Shown here: positions 55,581 to 63,778 of the stretch, one piece after another
Layout of the letters: the number at the start of each line of letters is the position of its first letter
Numbering within the stretch: the first letter of the stretch is position 1
DNA from: Sphingorhabdus sp. 109
Lineage (GTDB): Bacteria > Pseudomonadota > Alphaproteobacteria > Sphingomonadales > Sphingomonadaceae
Direction of reading: 5' to 3'
DNA length: 64,000 bases
Assembly: GCF_902506555.1 (NCBI RefSeq)
Contig: NZ_LR732707.1
Coordinates: 2,131,290-2,195,289 of the forward strand
The notes under the pieces: generated by a model
Seen by the model: only the letters and a program-made list of their open reading frames with translations
The model's database searches: none
What the model was told of the DNA's origin: nothing
Program-made: the position numbers and the translations under genes

Positions 55581-56693
55581 CTATTCCGTCCAGCGACTGA
55601 CGCCTTCCATCATCGCCTTCATCTCCGGTCCGGTTTCGGGCAGTTGTTCGCGCGGCAGATCCATGTGGTTCAGGGGGAATTCCTGTACATATTGCCGGAA
55701 GACAGGCTGCACCATATCCAGCGCGTAATTGGGGATTTTCCGCCCTTTGCGAAATTCCGCGATCGGAATTTCGGCTTCGATGATCCCGTCCTGGTCGAGA
55801 CTCGGATCCTTGGCGAGAATATTGCCCTTGGGATCGACGATGATCGACTCACCGGCGCGATACTGGTCGGTGGACGGGAATGCGATATTCGTCATGGTCG
55901 AATAGAAATTGTTGATCCGCGCCATCGCAAGAACATCGTCCTCCGCGAACAGAGTGGCCGTACGGATCATGATCTCGGTGCCGCGCATCGCAAAGGCGGC
56001 AAAGATGAACGGGTCCATCTGCACCGTGCTGACCGCGATATTGCCATATTCGGTTTGCAGCACGGGGAATTCCTCTTCCGGTCCGTATAGCGCCCGATAT
56101 TTGTCGCGCACCGCTTCGATCGTGGTCGTGGTAATCTCGCGATCCGGATAGATGCGCTTGATATTGCGTGATTTCCAAAATGCTTTCACAAGCTTCCCGT
56201 CGCGTCCGATCACCGCGTTTATGCTCAATATATGGCCCGGCCAGTCGTCGTCGGTCGCATAGGTGCCGAAGATCAGATAGGTATCGCAATCCCTGGCGAT
56301 CTTGCCCAGCCGCTCGGTTTCCGGTCCCGGGACCTTCACGGTATATTTCAGCTTGTCGGTGCGGCTGCCGGCGGAATAGCCGGTCAGCGGGAATTCATGA
56401 TAGAGCAGGAAGTCGGGCTTTTTGCCGGTCGTGCAGGCCTTTTTGGCGATCGCTTCCATATGCGCCAGATTATGTTCGAGCCCGTCGGCTACCGTCGGGA
56501 AATCGGACAGCGAGTCGACGGTTGTCTGGAGCACTTTCACCACGACCTTGTCTTTCGCCAGCGGCACCGTCGGATAGCTGCCGTCCGGCTGCACCAGCAG
56601 CGGTTCAGCGGCGTCCACCCGGTCTGCAAGTCCGGCCGAAGCGGCCAGCGATACCGGCACGGCCAGCGCCATCATCATCTGTCTCATATTCAT
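55581..56693 (-). CDS. Periplasmic nitrilase-fold protein lacking the catalytic Cys
   Basis: 370 residues. Signal peptide (1-29, ending VDAA). The carbon-nitrogen hydrolase fold is clear: catalytic Glu100 (LLYHEFPLTGYS), Lys174 (AFWKSRNIKRIYP), YGNIAVSTVQ where the Cys strand should be, GESIIVDPKGNILAK late. At the Cys position (about residue 224) there is Val, and no Cys lies nearby; its only Cys are near residues 87 and 136. Normal amidase/nitrilase chemistry is therefore unlikely. It follows two TonB-dependent receptors but a strong terminator lies between. Confidence 0.8.
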   Translation of the reverse strand: MNMRQMMMALAVPVSLAASAGLADRVDAAEPLLVQPDGSYPTVPLAKDKVVVKVLQTTVDSLSDFPTVADGLEHNLAHMEAIAKKACTTGKKPDFLLYHEFPLTGYSAGSRTDKLKYTVKVPGPETERLGKIARDCDTYLIFGTYATDDDWPGHILSINAVIGRDGKLVKAFWKSRNIKRIYPDREITTTTIEAVRDKYRALYGPEEEFPVLQTEYGNIAVSTVQMDPFIFAAFAMRGTEIMIRTATLFAEDDVLAMARINNFYSTMTNIAFPSTDQYRAGESIIVDPKGNILAKDPSLDQDGIIEAEIPIAEFRKGRKIPNYALDMVQPVFRQYVQEFPLNHMDLPREQLPETGPEMKAMMEGVSRWTE

Positions 56694-56758
56694 TTCCGTC
56701 TCCTATAGTTTTTTGTGCAGATGCTCCCGACGGCCAGGTTCCGGTATTCTGCAGGCGC

Positions 56759-56792
56759 AAAAAAAAGAGGCTCCGGAAATCCCGGAACCTCT
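56759..56792 (-). terminator. Rho-independent terminator between receptor and nitrilase-fold genes
   Basis: On the minus strand AGAGGTTCCGG, five-base loop, CCGGAGCCTCT, then eight T, just after the stop of the downstream receptor gene. Confidence 0.85.
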
Positions 56793-56827
56793 GATTCTAA
56801 CGTTCATTTCTGGCGCATTATCCAGAT

Positions 56828-59272
56828 CTAATATTTGGCCGAAAATACCACACCGAAACGACGACCGGGCCGCAGGCCGGCGGTGAAGTTCCGCTTGAAG
56901 GAATCATTGCCGTCGGCGTAGCGCAAGATCTGCGCCACGGCATCCTCGTCGGTCAGGTTTTTGACATAGCCCTGAATCTTGAAATTCTCGTTCTCGACAC
57001 CGATGCGGAAGTCGGCAACGGCGGATCCGCCGGTCTTTGCCAGATTATGAACCTGGGCAAAGCTGGAAGAAACCACGCTGACATTGGCGCCGGTGAAGAA
57101 AGTCCAGTCACCCGCTCCTATCGGCATCCGATAGTCGATGTCAGCGAAAATCTGATGGACCGGCGCGCGCGGGATTTTCTTGCCCTCAATAGAACCGAAC
57201 AGAGACTGGCAACCGGCTTCGTCCGGGAACTCGTCTCCGGTGGAGCAATTGACCAGTCCGTCATCCAGCACGTCATTCAACACGCCCTGGTTCTCGTCAA
57301 AGCCGGACTTGAACTTGCTGTCCGCCAGCGCGTAATTGGCGGTGAATGTCAGATTGTCGCTGGGCCGGGCCACGACTTCCAGTTCCATGCCGATAACCCG
57401 TGCCTTGCCCGCATTGACCACTGCGGAAACAACGCTGGTCGGCGACTGGACATTCTGGGTCAGCTGATAGCCACTGATCGTGTTGTGAAAGGCCGCGAAA
57501 TTGACCGTCAGCGCGCGGTTGAGAAACTGGTTCTTCGAGCCGATTTCAAACGCGTCAACATCCTCTGCTTCATAAGACGGAACGCCGGCTTGAATCGCGG
57601 TCACGCCGTTGAAGCCACCGGGTTTCTGGCCCTGTGCGAAAGAGGCATAAAGCAGATTGTCCGGTGTCGCCTGCCAGCCAAGCAGAACGCGCGGCGAGAA
57701 TTTCTTGAAGGTGGTTCCGACGCTTACCGGGGTAGCCGGCGGATCACCGGCATTGCGGGCGATGGTCGTCTGTTCGACCTTCTCTTCGGCATAGCGCCCT
57801 TCCACACTCAATGTCAGAGTCTCGGTGAGATCGAAGCTGGCCGCACCGAATAATGCCCAGTTGCGAATGTCGTAATTATTCTGGTTACGCGGCACCACAA
57901 CAACGCCAGCCCCGGCCGGATCGGTTAGGAAGCTGAAGAAACAGCCCTCAGCAGGGGAGCAAAGTTCCGCCTGGCGCGCCTGCGAATTGGCCAGAGCCAG
58001 CGCGTTGGCATTGTCCGGCAGCTCGCGGATATCCCTGCTGTCCTGAGACTGGTCGAAATAATAGCCACCAACCATGATATCGAAGCGATCGCCGTCATAG
58101 GCGAGACGCAGTTCCTGCGACCAGTCTTCGGTCTCGCCTGCACTGGCGAACGAGAAGTCGGTCGGCCCCCCGTTCACAATGCCGAGAACACCAGGGCCGG
58201 CGGCGAATGTGGCAAAGGTCGAAGCCTGGAAGCTGCCCGGGCTATAGTCACCGTCGGTAACCAGACTGTCGTTGACCTTGTTGTAACCGGTCAGCGAGGT
58301 CAGCGTCAGTTGATCCGACAGTTCATATTCCATTTTCAGACTGGCGTTGAACGTTTTGACATCGAGACCGACATCTTCGCCATTATTGGCAAACTGTCGC
58401 GTATAGTCGGTGTTGATTTCGGCCGGCTTGATCGTGCCGCAGAAATAGCGCCCACCGCCGCCATAAAAGCTTCCGTTATCGAAATAGCAATTATTGTCGC
58501 TGGCGCTGGTCGAGAAAATCGCCGGCTGGCCGTCTTCTGTACGATTATAATATGTACGGAACTGAGCGGTAAACGGCCCCCCGTCGTCAAAAGCAAAGCC
58601 GCCAGAAAAGGAATAGGACTTCTGCTCGCCGATATTGCTGCCGTCATACTGGTTCGTATATTCGCCGTCATTGGTGAAATAACGACCGGAGGCAAATGCG
58701 GTGATTGAATCGGTCACGGGACCGCGGATATTGGCGGTCACATCGTAACGGTCATGCTCGGAGATATCGACCGACACGCTCCCGGTCAGACGGTCGGCCG
58801 AGGTTTTCGAAATGATATTTATCGCGCCGGCATAGGTATTCCGTCCGTAAAGCGCGCTCTGCGGGCCCTTGACGACTTCGATCCGCTCGATGTTGTCGAC
58901 ATCATAGTCGCCGACCGAACCGCTGAAATAGATGCCGTCGATAAAGATCGCGACACCCGACGTACCGAGAACATTCGCCTGGCCACGAATGACCGGGCGG
59001 TTGGCGTCGCGGCCAAGGCTGTCGTCAAACGTCAGGCCGGCGGTGGTTTTCGAAATATCGGCAACATTGTTGAGCGCAAGCCTGTCAATCGATTCCGAGG
59101 TCACGACAGCAACCGCGGTCGGGACTTCCTGCAGATTTTCAGAAACCTTGCGGGCCGTCACAATGATGGTATTCGGGTCTTCGGCACCCGCAGCAGGCGC
59201 TGCCTGGGCAAAGGCCGCGGCAGGTATGAATGCCGAAGCTGTCATCAGGCAGCTGATTATGGAACGTTTCAT
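56828..59272 (-). CDS. TonB-dependent receptor (second of tandem pair)
   Basis: 814 residues. Signal peptide (about 1-24, ending AQA), TonB-box/plug start NTIIVTARKVSENLQEVP, plug domain to about residue 160 with VEVVKGPQSALYGRNTYAGAINI, then a 22-strand-type barrel ending in aromatic RFGVVFSAKY. It resembles the large sphingomonad receptors of the CirA/iron-siderophore-like group that import many organic ligands. 62 bases after the first receptor, no operator in between, so cotranscribed. Confidence 0.93.
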   Translation of the reverse strand: MKRSIISCLMTASAFIPAAAFAQAAPAAGAEDPNTIIVTARKVSENLQEVPTAVAVVTSESIDRLALNNVADISKTTAGLTFDDSLGRDANRPVIRGQANVLGTSGVAIFIDGIYFSGSVGDYDVDNIERIEVVKGPQSALYGRNTYAGAINIISKTSADRLTGSVSVDISEHDRYDVTANIRGPVTDSITAFASGRYFTNDGEYTNQYDGSNIGEQKSYSFSGGFAFDDGGPFTAQFRTYYNRTEDGQPAIFSTSASDNNCYFDNGSFYGGGGRYFCGTIKPAEINTDYTRQFANNGEDVGLDVKTFNASLKMEYELSDQLTLTSLTGYNKVNDSLVTDGDYSPGSFQASTFATFAAGPGVLGIVNGGPTDFSFASAGETEDWSQELRLAYDGDRFDIMVGGYYFDQSQDSRDIRELPDNANALALANSQARQAELCSPAEGCFFSFLTDPAGAGVVVVPRNQNNYDIRNWALFGAASFDLTETLTLSVEGRYAEEKVEQTTIARNAGDPPATPVSVGTTFKKFSPRVLLGWQATPDNLLYASFAQGQKPGGFNGVTAIQAGVPSYEAEDVDAFEIGSKNQFLNRALTVNFAAFHNTISGYQLTQNVQSPTSVVSAVVNAGKARVIGMELEVVARPSDNLTFTANYALADSKFKSGFDENQGVLNDVLDDGLVNCSTGDEFPDEAGCQSLFGSIEGKKIPRAPVHQIFADIDYRMPIGAGDWTFFTGANVSVVSSSFAQVHNLAKTGGSAVADFRIGVENENFKIQGYVKNLTDEDAVAQILRYADGNDSFKRNFTAGLRPGRRFGVVFSAKY

Positions 59273-59333
59273 TATATGGTCTCCCTGTTTCCGGCGGGCA
59301 TGAAACCGGATTTTTCACCCTGATCGATTTGCC

Positions 59334-61835
59334 CTATTTGAATGTCGCGCTCAGACGGATGCCGAACTGCCGCTTGTCGCGCAGGCCGACACGTGACCCT
59401 TCCCGGCTGAAATCAAAGAAGCCACCGGGCAGCGTGCGTGTACCAAAGCTGGTATCGGCAAAATTCTGCGCCGTTGTCGGTGCTGTTTCGTTGAACAGAT
59501 TGGTAGCGAACAATTCGAGGCCATAGCTTTCACCCCGCAGGCCAAGCCGCAGATTGACATCGGTGGCCGGCTGGACCCGCGCCACGTTCGCGTTGCTCAC
59601 ATAATATTCACCGGTAAAGAAGAGGTCGGTGCGGAAGAACCAGCGGTCGAACATATCGCCAAATGCGTCGATATTATCCTCATAGGTCGTGCCGAGCGAT
59701 ATCGTTATAGGCGGAAAGCGTGGAGCTTCCTGACCTGCAACATCGGCCGCCGAGCCAAAGATATCGCCAAAGTCGCCCGTGCCGCCAATTTCCGGGAAGG
59801 ATGCGATGGTTGAATGGATGTAGGCAAATGAACCCTGCATCGAGAAATTCTCGCTGATGTTCAGGGCGGCATCAAACTCGATCCCGTAAATATCGCTGGT
59901 AGCGCCATTCGAGACGAAATTGACCGTTCTCAGCGGATTGGGTGCATTGGGAAGCGTGTCGGCAATCGTCACGATAGACGTGTAGATTTCGTCGCTCCGC
60001 TGCATGTAGAATGCCGCCATGTTGAATGCGAAAATACCATCGGGATGCTGCTGCTTCCAGCCGATCTCATAGTTGGTGAGCTTCTCTTCACCAAAAACAG
60101 GGCTGGCACCGGGAGCCTTGGATGTCAGTTCGGCAAGTTGCGCCGCATCCAGTTCTGCCACTTCAGGGTTGAAGCCACCAGGCAGGTTGCCTCGGCTGTA
60201 GGTGGCGTACAATGTGGTGTAGTTCGTCGGCTGGTAGCGCAAAGTCGCTCGCGGCAAAAAGGCCGTTATTTTTGCGGGGGAAATCGGAGTGGCGAGACCT
60301 GCGTTGACGTCGCCAGCACGAATTTCATCTTCCTGATAGCGCCCTTCGAGCGTGATCGAGAACTGATCGTTAAATTCATAGTCTATCGACCCGAAAATAC
60401 CGAGTGTCTTTGCGCCGGACGTGAACGGCGTGGAACGGAAAATATCGTCGAAGAAAATCGGGAAGGAAAAGAAATTCGCCACGCCGCCCAGTTCCGCAAT
60501 ATCGATGTCCACATAGCTGGCACCGGCGGAGATATTCAGACTGTCATCGAGGAACGAGCCGGAAAGCCGGCCTTCGATGGTATAATCTTCGGTCTCGCGG
60601 GCGGTAAATCCGGTGAAGGATGCATCGGGTGACGTATCAAAATCGGCGAAAAAGCCGAAATTTTCCTTGTTATACCCGCCAAGGAAACTGAACTCGATAT
60701 TGTCGGTGAGATCGACACTACCGGCGGCGCTCAGGCGCAGCGCGTCCAGATTCAGTCCGAACTCGTCGACATTGGTCGGATTATATTTGAAGTCGAAAAT
60801 GGCATCGGTCGGATCGTAACGGGCATCGTTCAGGAAACCGCGGAATGCCTGAATATCGGCAAAGGACGAGTTGAGCCCGATTTCGGCCGCCGTGGGCATT
60901 CTGATCTGGCCGCGATATACCGATTCCGTACGGGTACCGTCCAGCGGCGCCGGCTGAACACTGTCATTCAGGTCAACCGTTCCATCGGGATTGAGCAGAA
61001 AGCCGCCATAATTATGATAGGCGGTACCATAAGAGGCCACAGCAGCCGCCGGTCCGTCGTCGATTTCCTGGTAAGAAGCGCGCAATTTCAAACGAAAGCG
61101 ATCGCTCGGCTCGATCAGGAGAGTGCCGTTTATCGACCATTGCTGCTCGTCGCCCAGCCGTTGTCCGGCCACAGCCACATTGTCATAATGGCCCTGCTTG
61201 TCGCTGTAGCTGCCGCCCACGCGGAAAGACAGGCCATCCATGATCGGACCTTCGACACCAGCGGCGATGCTATACTCATCACGGGTAGCGGCGGTCGCGT
61301 TAAGATGGACGCGGAATTCCTTGCTGGGGTCCTTGGTGACATAGTTGATCGCACCGGCAAATGTATTACGACCGAAGAGCGCGGACTGCGGTCCCTTGAT
61401 GACTTCTACTCGCTGCAGTTCGTTGACGCCGATGGTTTCCACCCCGCCGCTGAGATAGACACCGTCGAGGAAGACACTTGCCGTTTGCTGCAGCGGATTG
61501 CCGCTCAAGACAGAGATGCCGCGAAAGCGCGGTGTGCTGTTAATCCGGGCAAAGCCATTGGTATTCTGGCCGCCGGCCTCGACAAACGCACCCGGCGTCA
61601 CTTTGGTAATTTCGGTAATGTCTGTAAAACCGGCCTGGTCGAGCTCCTGTTCGCCGACCACGGAAACAGCCAGCGGTGCATCCAGCAATGTTTCCTCTTT
61701 CTTACGGGCAGTGACGATGATGACATTTTCGTCAGCAGCAGCTTCATATCCGGCATCCGCCTGGCTCTGGGCATATAGAGGGGTTCCAGCCAGAGTGGTG
61801 GCAGCCAGCAATGAAATTTTCAGCACGGTCTTCAT
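59334..61835 (-). CDS. TonB-dependent receptor (first of tandem pair)
   Basis: 833 residues. Signal peptide (about 1-22, ending LYAQ), TonB-box region ENVIIVTARKKEETLLDAP, plug with VEVIKGPQSALFGRNTFAGAINYV, long barrel and C-terminal KRQFGIRLSATFK. Similar in kind to the second receptor but clearly different in sequence. Operator copy 5 (61904-61923) lies about 70 bases upstream, shared with the divergent alpha/beta-hydrolase. The pair probably imports the substrate that the cluster handles. Confidence 0.93.
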   Translation of the reverse strand: MKTVLKISLLAATTLAGTPLYAQSQADAGYEAAADENVIIVTARKKEETLLDAPLAVSVVGEQELDQAGFTDITEITKVTPGAFVEAGGQNTNGFARINSTPRFRGISVLSGNPLQQTASVFLDGVYLSGGVETIGVNELQRVEVIKGPQSALFGRNTFAGAINYVTKDPSKEFRVHLNATAATRDEYSIAAGVEGPIMDGLSFRVGGSYSDKQGHYDNVAVAGQRLGDEQQWSINGTLLIEPSDRFRLKLRASYQEIDDGPAAAVASYGTAYHNYGGFLLNPDGTVDLNDSVQPAPLDGTRTESVYRGQIRMPTAAEIGLNSSFADIQAFRGFLNDARYDPTDAIFDFKYNPTNVDEFGLNLDALRLSAAGSVDLTDNIEFSFLGGYNKENFGFFADFDTSPDASFTGFTARETEDYTIEGRLSGSFLDDSLNISAGASYVDIDIAELGGVANFFSFPIFFDDIFRSTPFTSGAKTLGIFGSIDYEFNDQFSITLEGRYQEDEIRAGDVNAGLATPISPAKITAFLPRATLRYQPTNYTTLYATYSRGNLPGGFNPEVAELDAAQLAELTSKAPGASPVFGEEKLTNYEIGWKQQHPDGIFAFNMAAFYMQRSDEIYTSIVTIADTLPNAPNPLRTVNFVSNGATSDIYGIEFDAALNISENFSMQGSFAYIHSTIASFPEIGGTGDFGDIFGSAADVAGQEAPRFPPITISLGTTYEDNIDAFGDMFDRWFFRTDLFFTGEYYVSNANVARVQPATDVNLRLGLRGESYGLELFATNLFNETAPTTAQNFADTSFGTRTLPGGFFDFSREGSRVGLRDKRQFGIRLSATFK

Positions 61836-61903
61836 AAAAACAATCTCCCTTGGCGAACGGATCGCACGCTAAATCTCCCAATTGCTAAATCCCAGTGCTC
61901 GGG

Positions 61904-61923
61904 AAATTTGTCCAGACAAATTT
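61904..61923. promoter_or_regulatory. Operator copy 5: AAATTTGTCCAGACAAATTT
   Basis: 20-base palindrome with a single central mismatch (CCAG instead of CCGG) between the receptor operon (minus) and the hydrolase gene (plus); the longest symmetric copy. Confidence 0.8.
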
Positions 61924-61996
61924 TGACATTCCGAAAATTCGTGCCAGATAGTGTCGCAAAAATATCACGAACCGGAACTAGATAAGGGTGATTTAT

Positions 61997-62932
61997 ATGA
62001 ATGGATTTCCTCGCTATGCCGCGATTATGCTGGCTTTCTGCTTTTCATCGACAGCCCAGTCAGCAGCAAATCCGAACGGTCAGGCTTCGCGCACCGCCAT
62101 TGCCCCCGTCATCGAAATCGAGCGGAAATTTGTCCAGGGTCCCTTTGGCCAGGTCCATATCCGGGTTGCGAATCCGGCAGGCGAGAGCGCACGAACGCCT
62201 CTCGTGCTGTTTCATCCGACGCCTTATTCCGGTGACTATTTCACTGCATTCATGAAAAATATGAGCAACGACCGCCAGGTGATCGCCATCGACACGCCCG
62301 GCTATGGCGATTCGGATGCACCGGACTCCCTGCCGACGATTCGCGATTACGCCGAGTCCGCTGCCGCAGTGCTGGATAGCCTTGGCTTCCACCCCGGAGA
62401 CGATCTCCAAATCGACGTTCTGGGCTATCATACAGGCAGCTTGATAGCAGCCGAACTTGCCTTGATCCGCCCGCAACTGGTGCGCCGGATTGTCCTTCCC
62501 GGACTGCCCTTCTTTACCGGTGACGGACGAAAGGCAGCTTATGACCGCAATGCCAAACCGGACGAGATTGCCCAAGATGGCTCGCATCTGATTGAAAAAT
62601 GGAAATTCTCTACCGGAGCGACCAGCGTCGGTCTCTCGCTCGCACGCGGACAAGAGCATTTCAATGATGCTATCCAATGCTATCCGGATTGCTGGAAAGC
62701 CTATCATGCCGTGTTCACCTATGAATCGGACAAGCAGCTCGTAAAAATTACCCAGCCGGTTTTGCTGATGACCAATGCAGGCAGCCTCAAGGAAGAAACC
62801 GAAGCAGCGCAAAAATATCTCAGAAGAGCGGAGCTGGTCGATTTTCCGGAAATCACTCTGGGCGGTTTTGACCTGCACACGGAGGCATTGGCTGACGCGG
62901 TCCGCGGGTTTCTGGACGACGGCTCAAAATAA
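61997..62932 (+). CDS. Exported alpha/beta-hydrolase-fold protein with His at the nucleophile elbow
   Basis: 311 residues from ATG 61997 (AAGG nine bases upstream; a GTG at 61988 is possible). Signal peptide to about residue 23. Fold landmarks: TPLVLFHPTPYSGDYF (oxyanion strand), VIAIDTPGYGDSDAPD, then the elbow VLGYHTGSLIA where G143-Y-H145-T-G147 replaces the usual GxSxG, and a late LGGFDLHTEALADAV with the family His. A Ser, Asp or Cys nucleophile is thus missing. It may act by another mechanism or only bind. Divergent from the receptors. Confidence 0.8.
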   Translation: MNGFPRYAAIMLAFCFSSTAQSAANPNGQASRTAIAPVIEIERKFVQGPFGQVHIRVANPAGESARTPLVLFHPTPYSGDYFTAFMKNMSNDRQVIAIDTPGYGDSDAPDSLPTIRDYAESAAAVLDSLGFHPGDDLQIDVLGYHTGSLIAAELALIRPQLVRRIVLPGLPFFTGDGRKAAYDRNAKPDEIAQDGSHLIEKWKFSTGATSVGLSLARGQEHFNDAIQCYPDCWKAYHAVFTYESDKQLVKITQPVLLMTNAGSLKEETEAAQKYLRRAELVDFPEITLGGFDLHTEALADAVRGFLDDGSK

Positions 62933-62976
62933 AATAGTCACAAATAGCGATTGCATTGTGACAGCGCATCGGTAAT

Positions 62977-62988
62977 TTGTCCGGACAA
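62977..62988. promoter_or_regulatory. Operator copy 6: TTGTCCGGACAA
   Basis: Perfect 12-base core 18 bases before the DUF1330 gene (plus), in the 74-base gap after the hydrolase gene. Confidence 0.8.
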
Positions 62989-63006
62989 CTTTGAGGAGAA
63001 TCGTTC

Positions 63007-63312
63007 ATGCCAGCCTATATGATCGTAACGGCCAAGATTAAGGACCGGGACGCGTTCATCTCCGGCTATGGCGCCGCCGCCGGCGCGCTGGTTGAAAAAT
63101 TCGGCGGAAAATATGTGCTGCGCGGCCCCGGTGCCCAGTTGCTCGAGGGTGACTTTGGCGACGGCGCGTCCATGGTGATTTCCGAATGGCCAGACAAAGA
63201 CGCCGCAATCGCGTTCTGGAACAGCCCCGAATATGCAGAAGCCAAAAAACTCCGCGAAGACATCGCGGATGTCCAAGTTCTTTTAATCGAAAGCCCGAAA
63301 ATCAATGACTGA
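63007..63312 (+). CDS. DUF1330 protein (dimeric alpha/beta-barrel)
   Basis: 101 residues. Ferredoxin-like dimeric alpha/beta-barrel of the DUF1330 family: PAYMIVTAKIKDRDAFISGY, LVEKFGGKYVLRGPG, SMVISEWPDKDAAIAFWNSPEY and a final strand VQVLLIES. Such proteins bind or isomerise small organic molecules; activity unknown. GAGGAG precedes the ATG. Overlaps the VOC gene by eight bases. Confidence 0.9.
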   Translation: MPAYMIVTAKIKDRDAFISGYGAAAGALVEKFGGKYVLRGPGAQLLEGDFGDGASMVISEWPDKDAAIAFWNSPEYAEAKKLREDIADVQVLLIESPKIND

Positions 63313-63778
63313 TATTATCAAACGTACTACCCTGATGGTCCGCGATGGCGACCGTGCATCGCACTGGTATGAAACCGTGCTCGGCATGACCAAATGGATG
63401 GACACGCCGTTCACCCTGTCGGGTACGCAACTGGCCGCCGGCAAAAAAGGCGACCAGACCCGGCTGATCATTCTCAAATGTCAGGACGATCTGGTCGGAA
63501 TGATCGGCCTGCTGGAATGGCTGGATCCGAAAATGGATGCGCCGGATGAATTGCCCACCGAGATCAAGTTCGGAACCCCTGTCTTTGTGGTTGCTTCGGA
63601 AGACGCGAAAGGCGCCCTGGAAAGAGCGCGCGAGCTTGGATCGCGGATTCACTGCGAACCGCGCGAGTGGACCGTCACCGGCGCTGACGGCAAGAAGAAA
63701 GATATGATCGGCTGTTCCTTCTGGGATCTTGACGGCTATTTCTTCGAGGTGAACCAGATCGTAAAGGTGCACGATTAA
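63305..63778 (+). CDS. VOC-superfamily (glyoxalase/dioxygenase-like) protein
   Basis: 157 residues with two beta-alpha-beta-beta-beta modules: KRTTLMVRDGDRASHWYETVLGM then ELPTEIKFGTPVFVVASEDAKGALERARELG and SFWDLDGYFFEVNQI. His and Glu positions fit a metal-binding VOC fold (glyoxalase I, extradiol dioxygenase or related). Enzymatic type cannot be told by eye. It overlaps the DUF1330 gene and directly precedes the oxidoreductase. Confidence 0.85.
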   Translation: MTDIIKRTTLMVRDGDRASHWYETVLGMTKWMDTPFTLSGTQLAAGKKGDQTRLIILKCQDDLVGMIGLLEWLDPKMDAPDELPTEIKFGTPVFVVASEDAKGALERARELGSRIHCEPREWTVTGADGKKKDMIGCSFWDLDGYFFEVNQIVKVHD

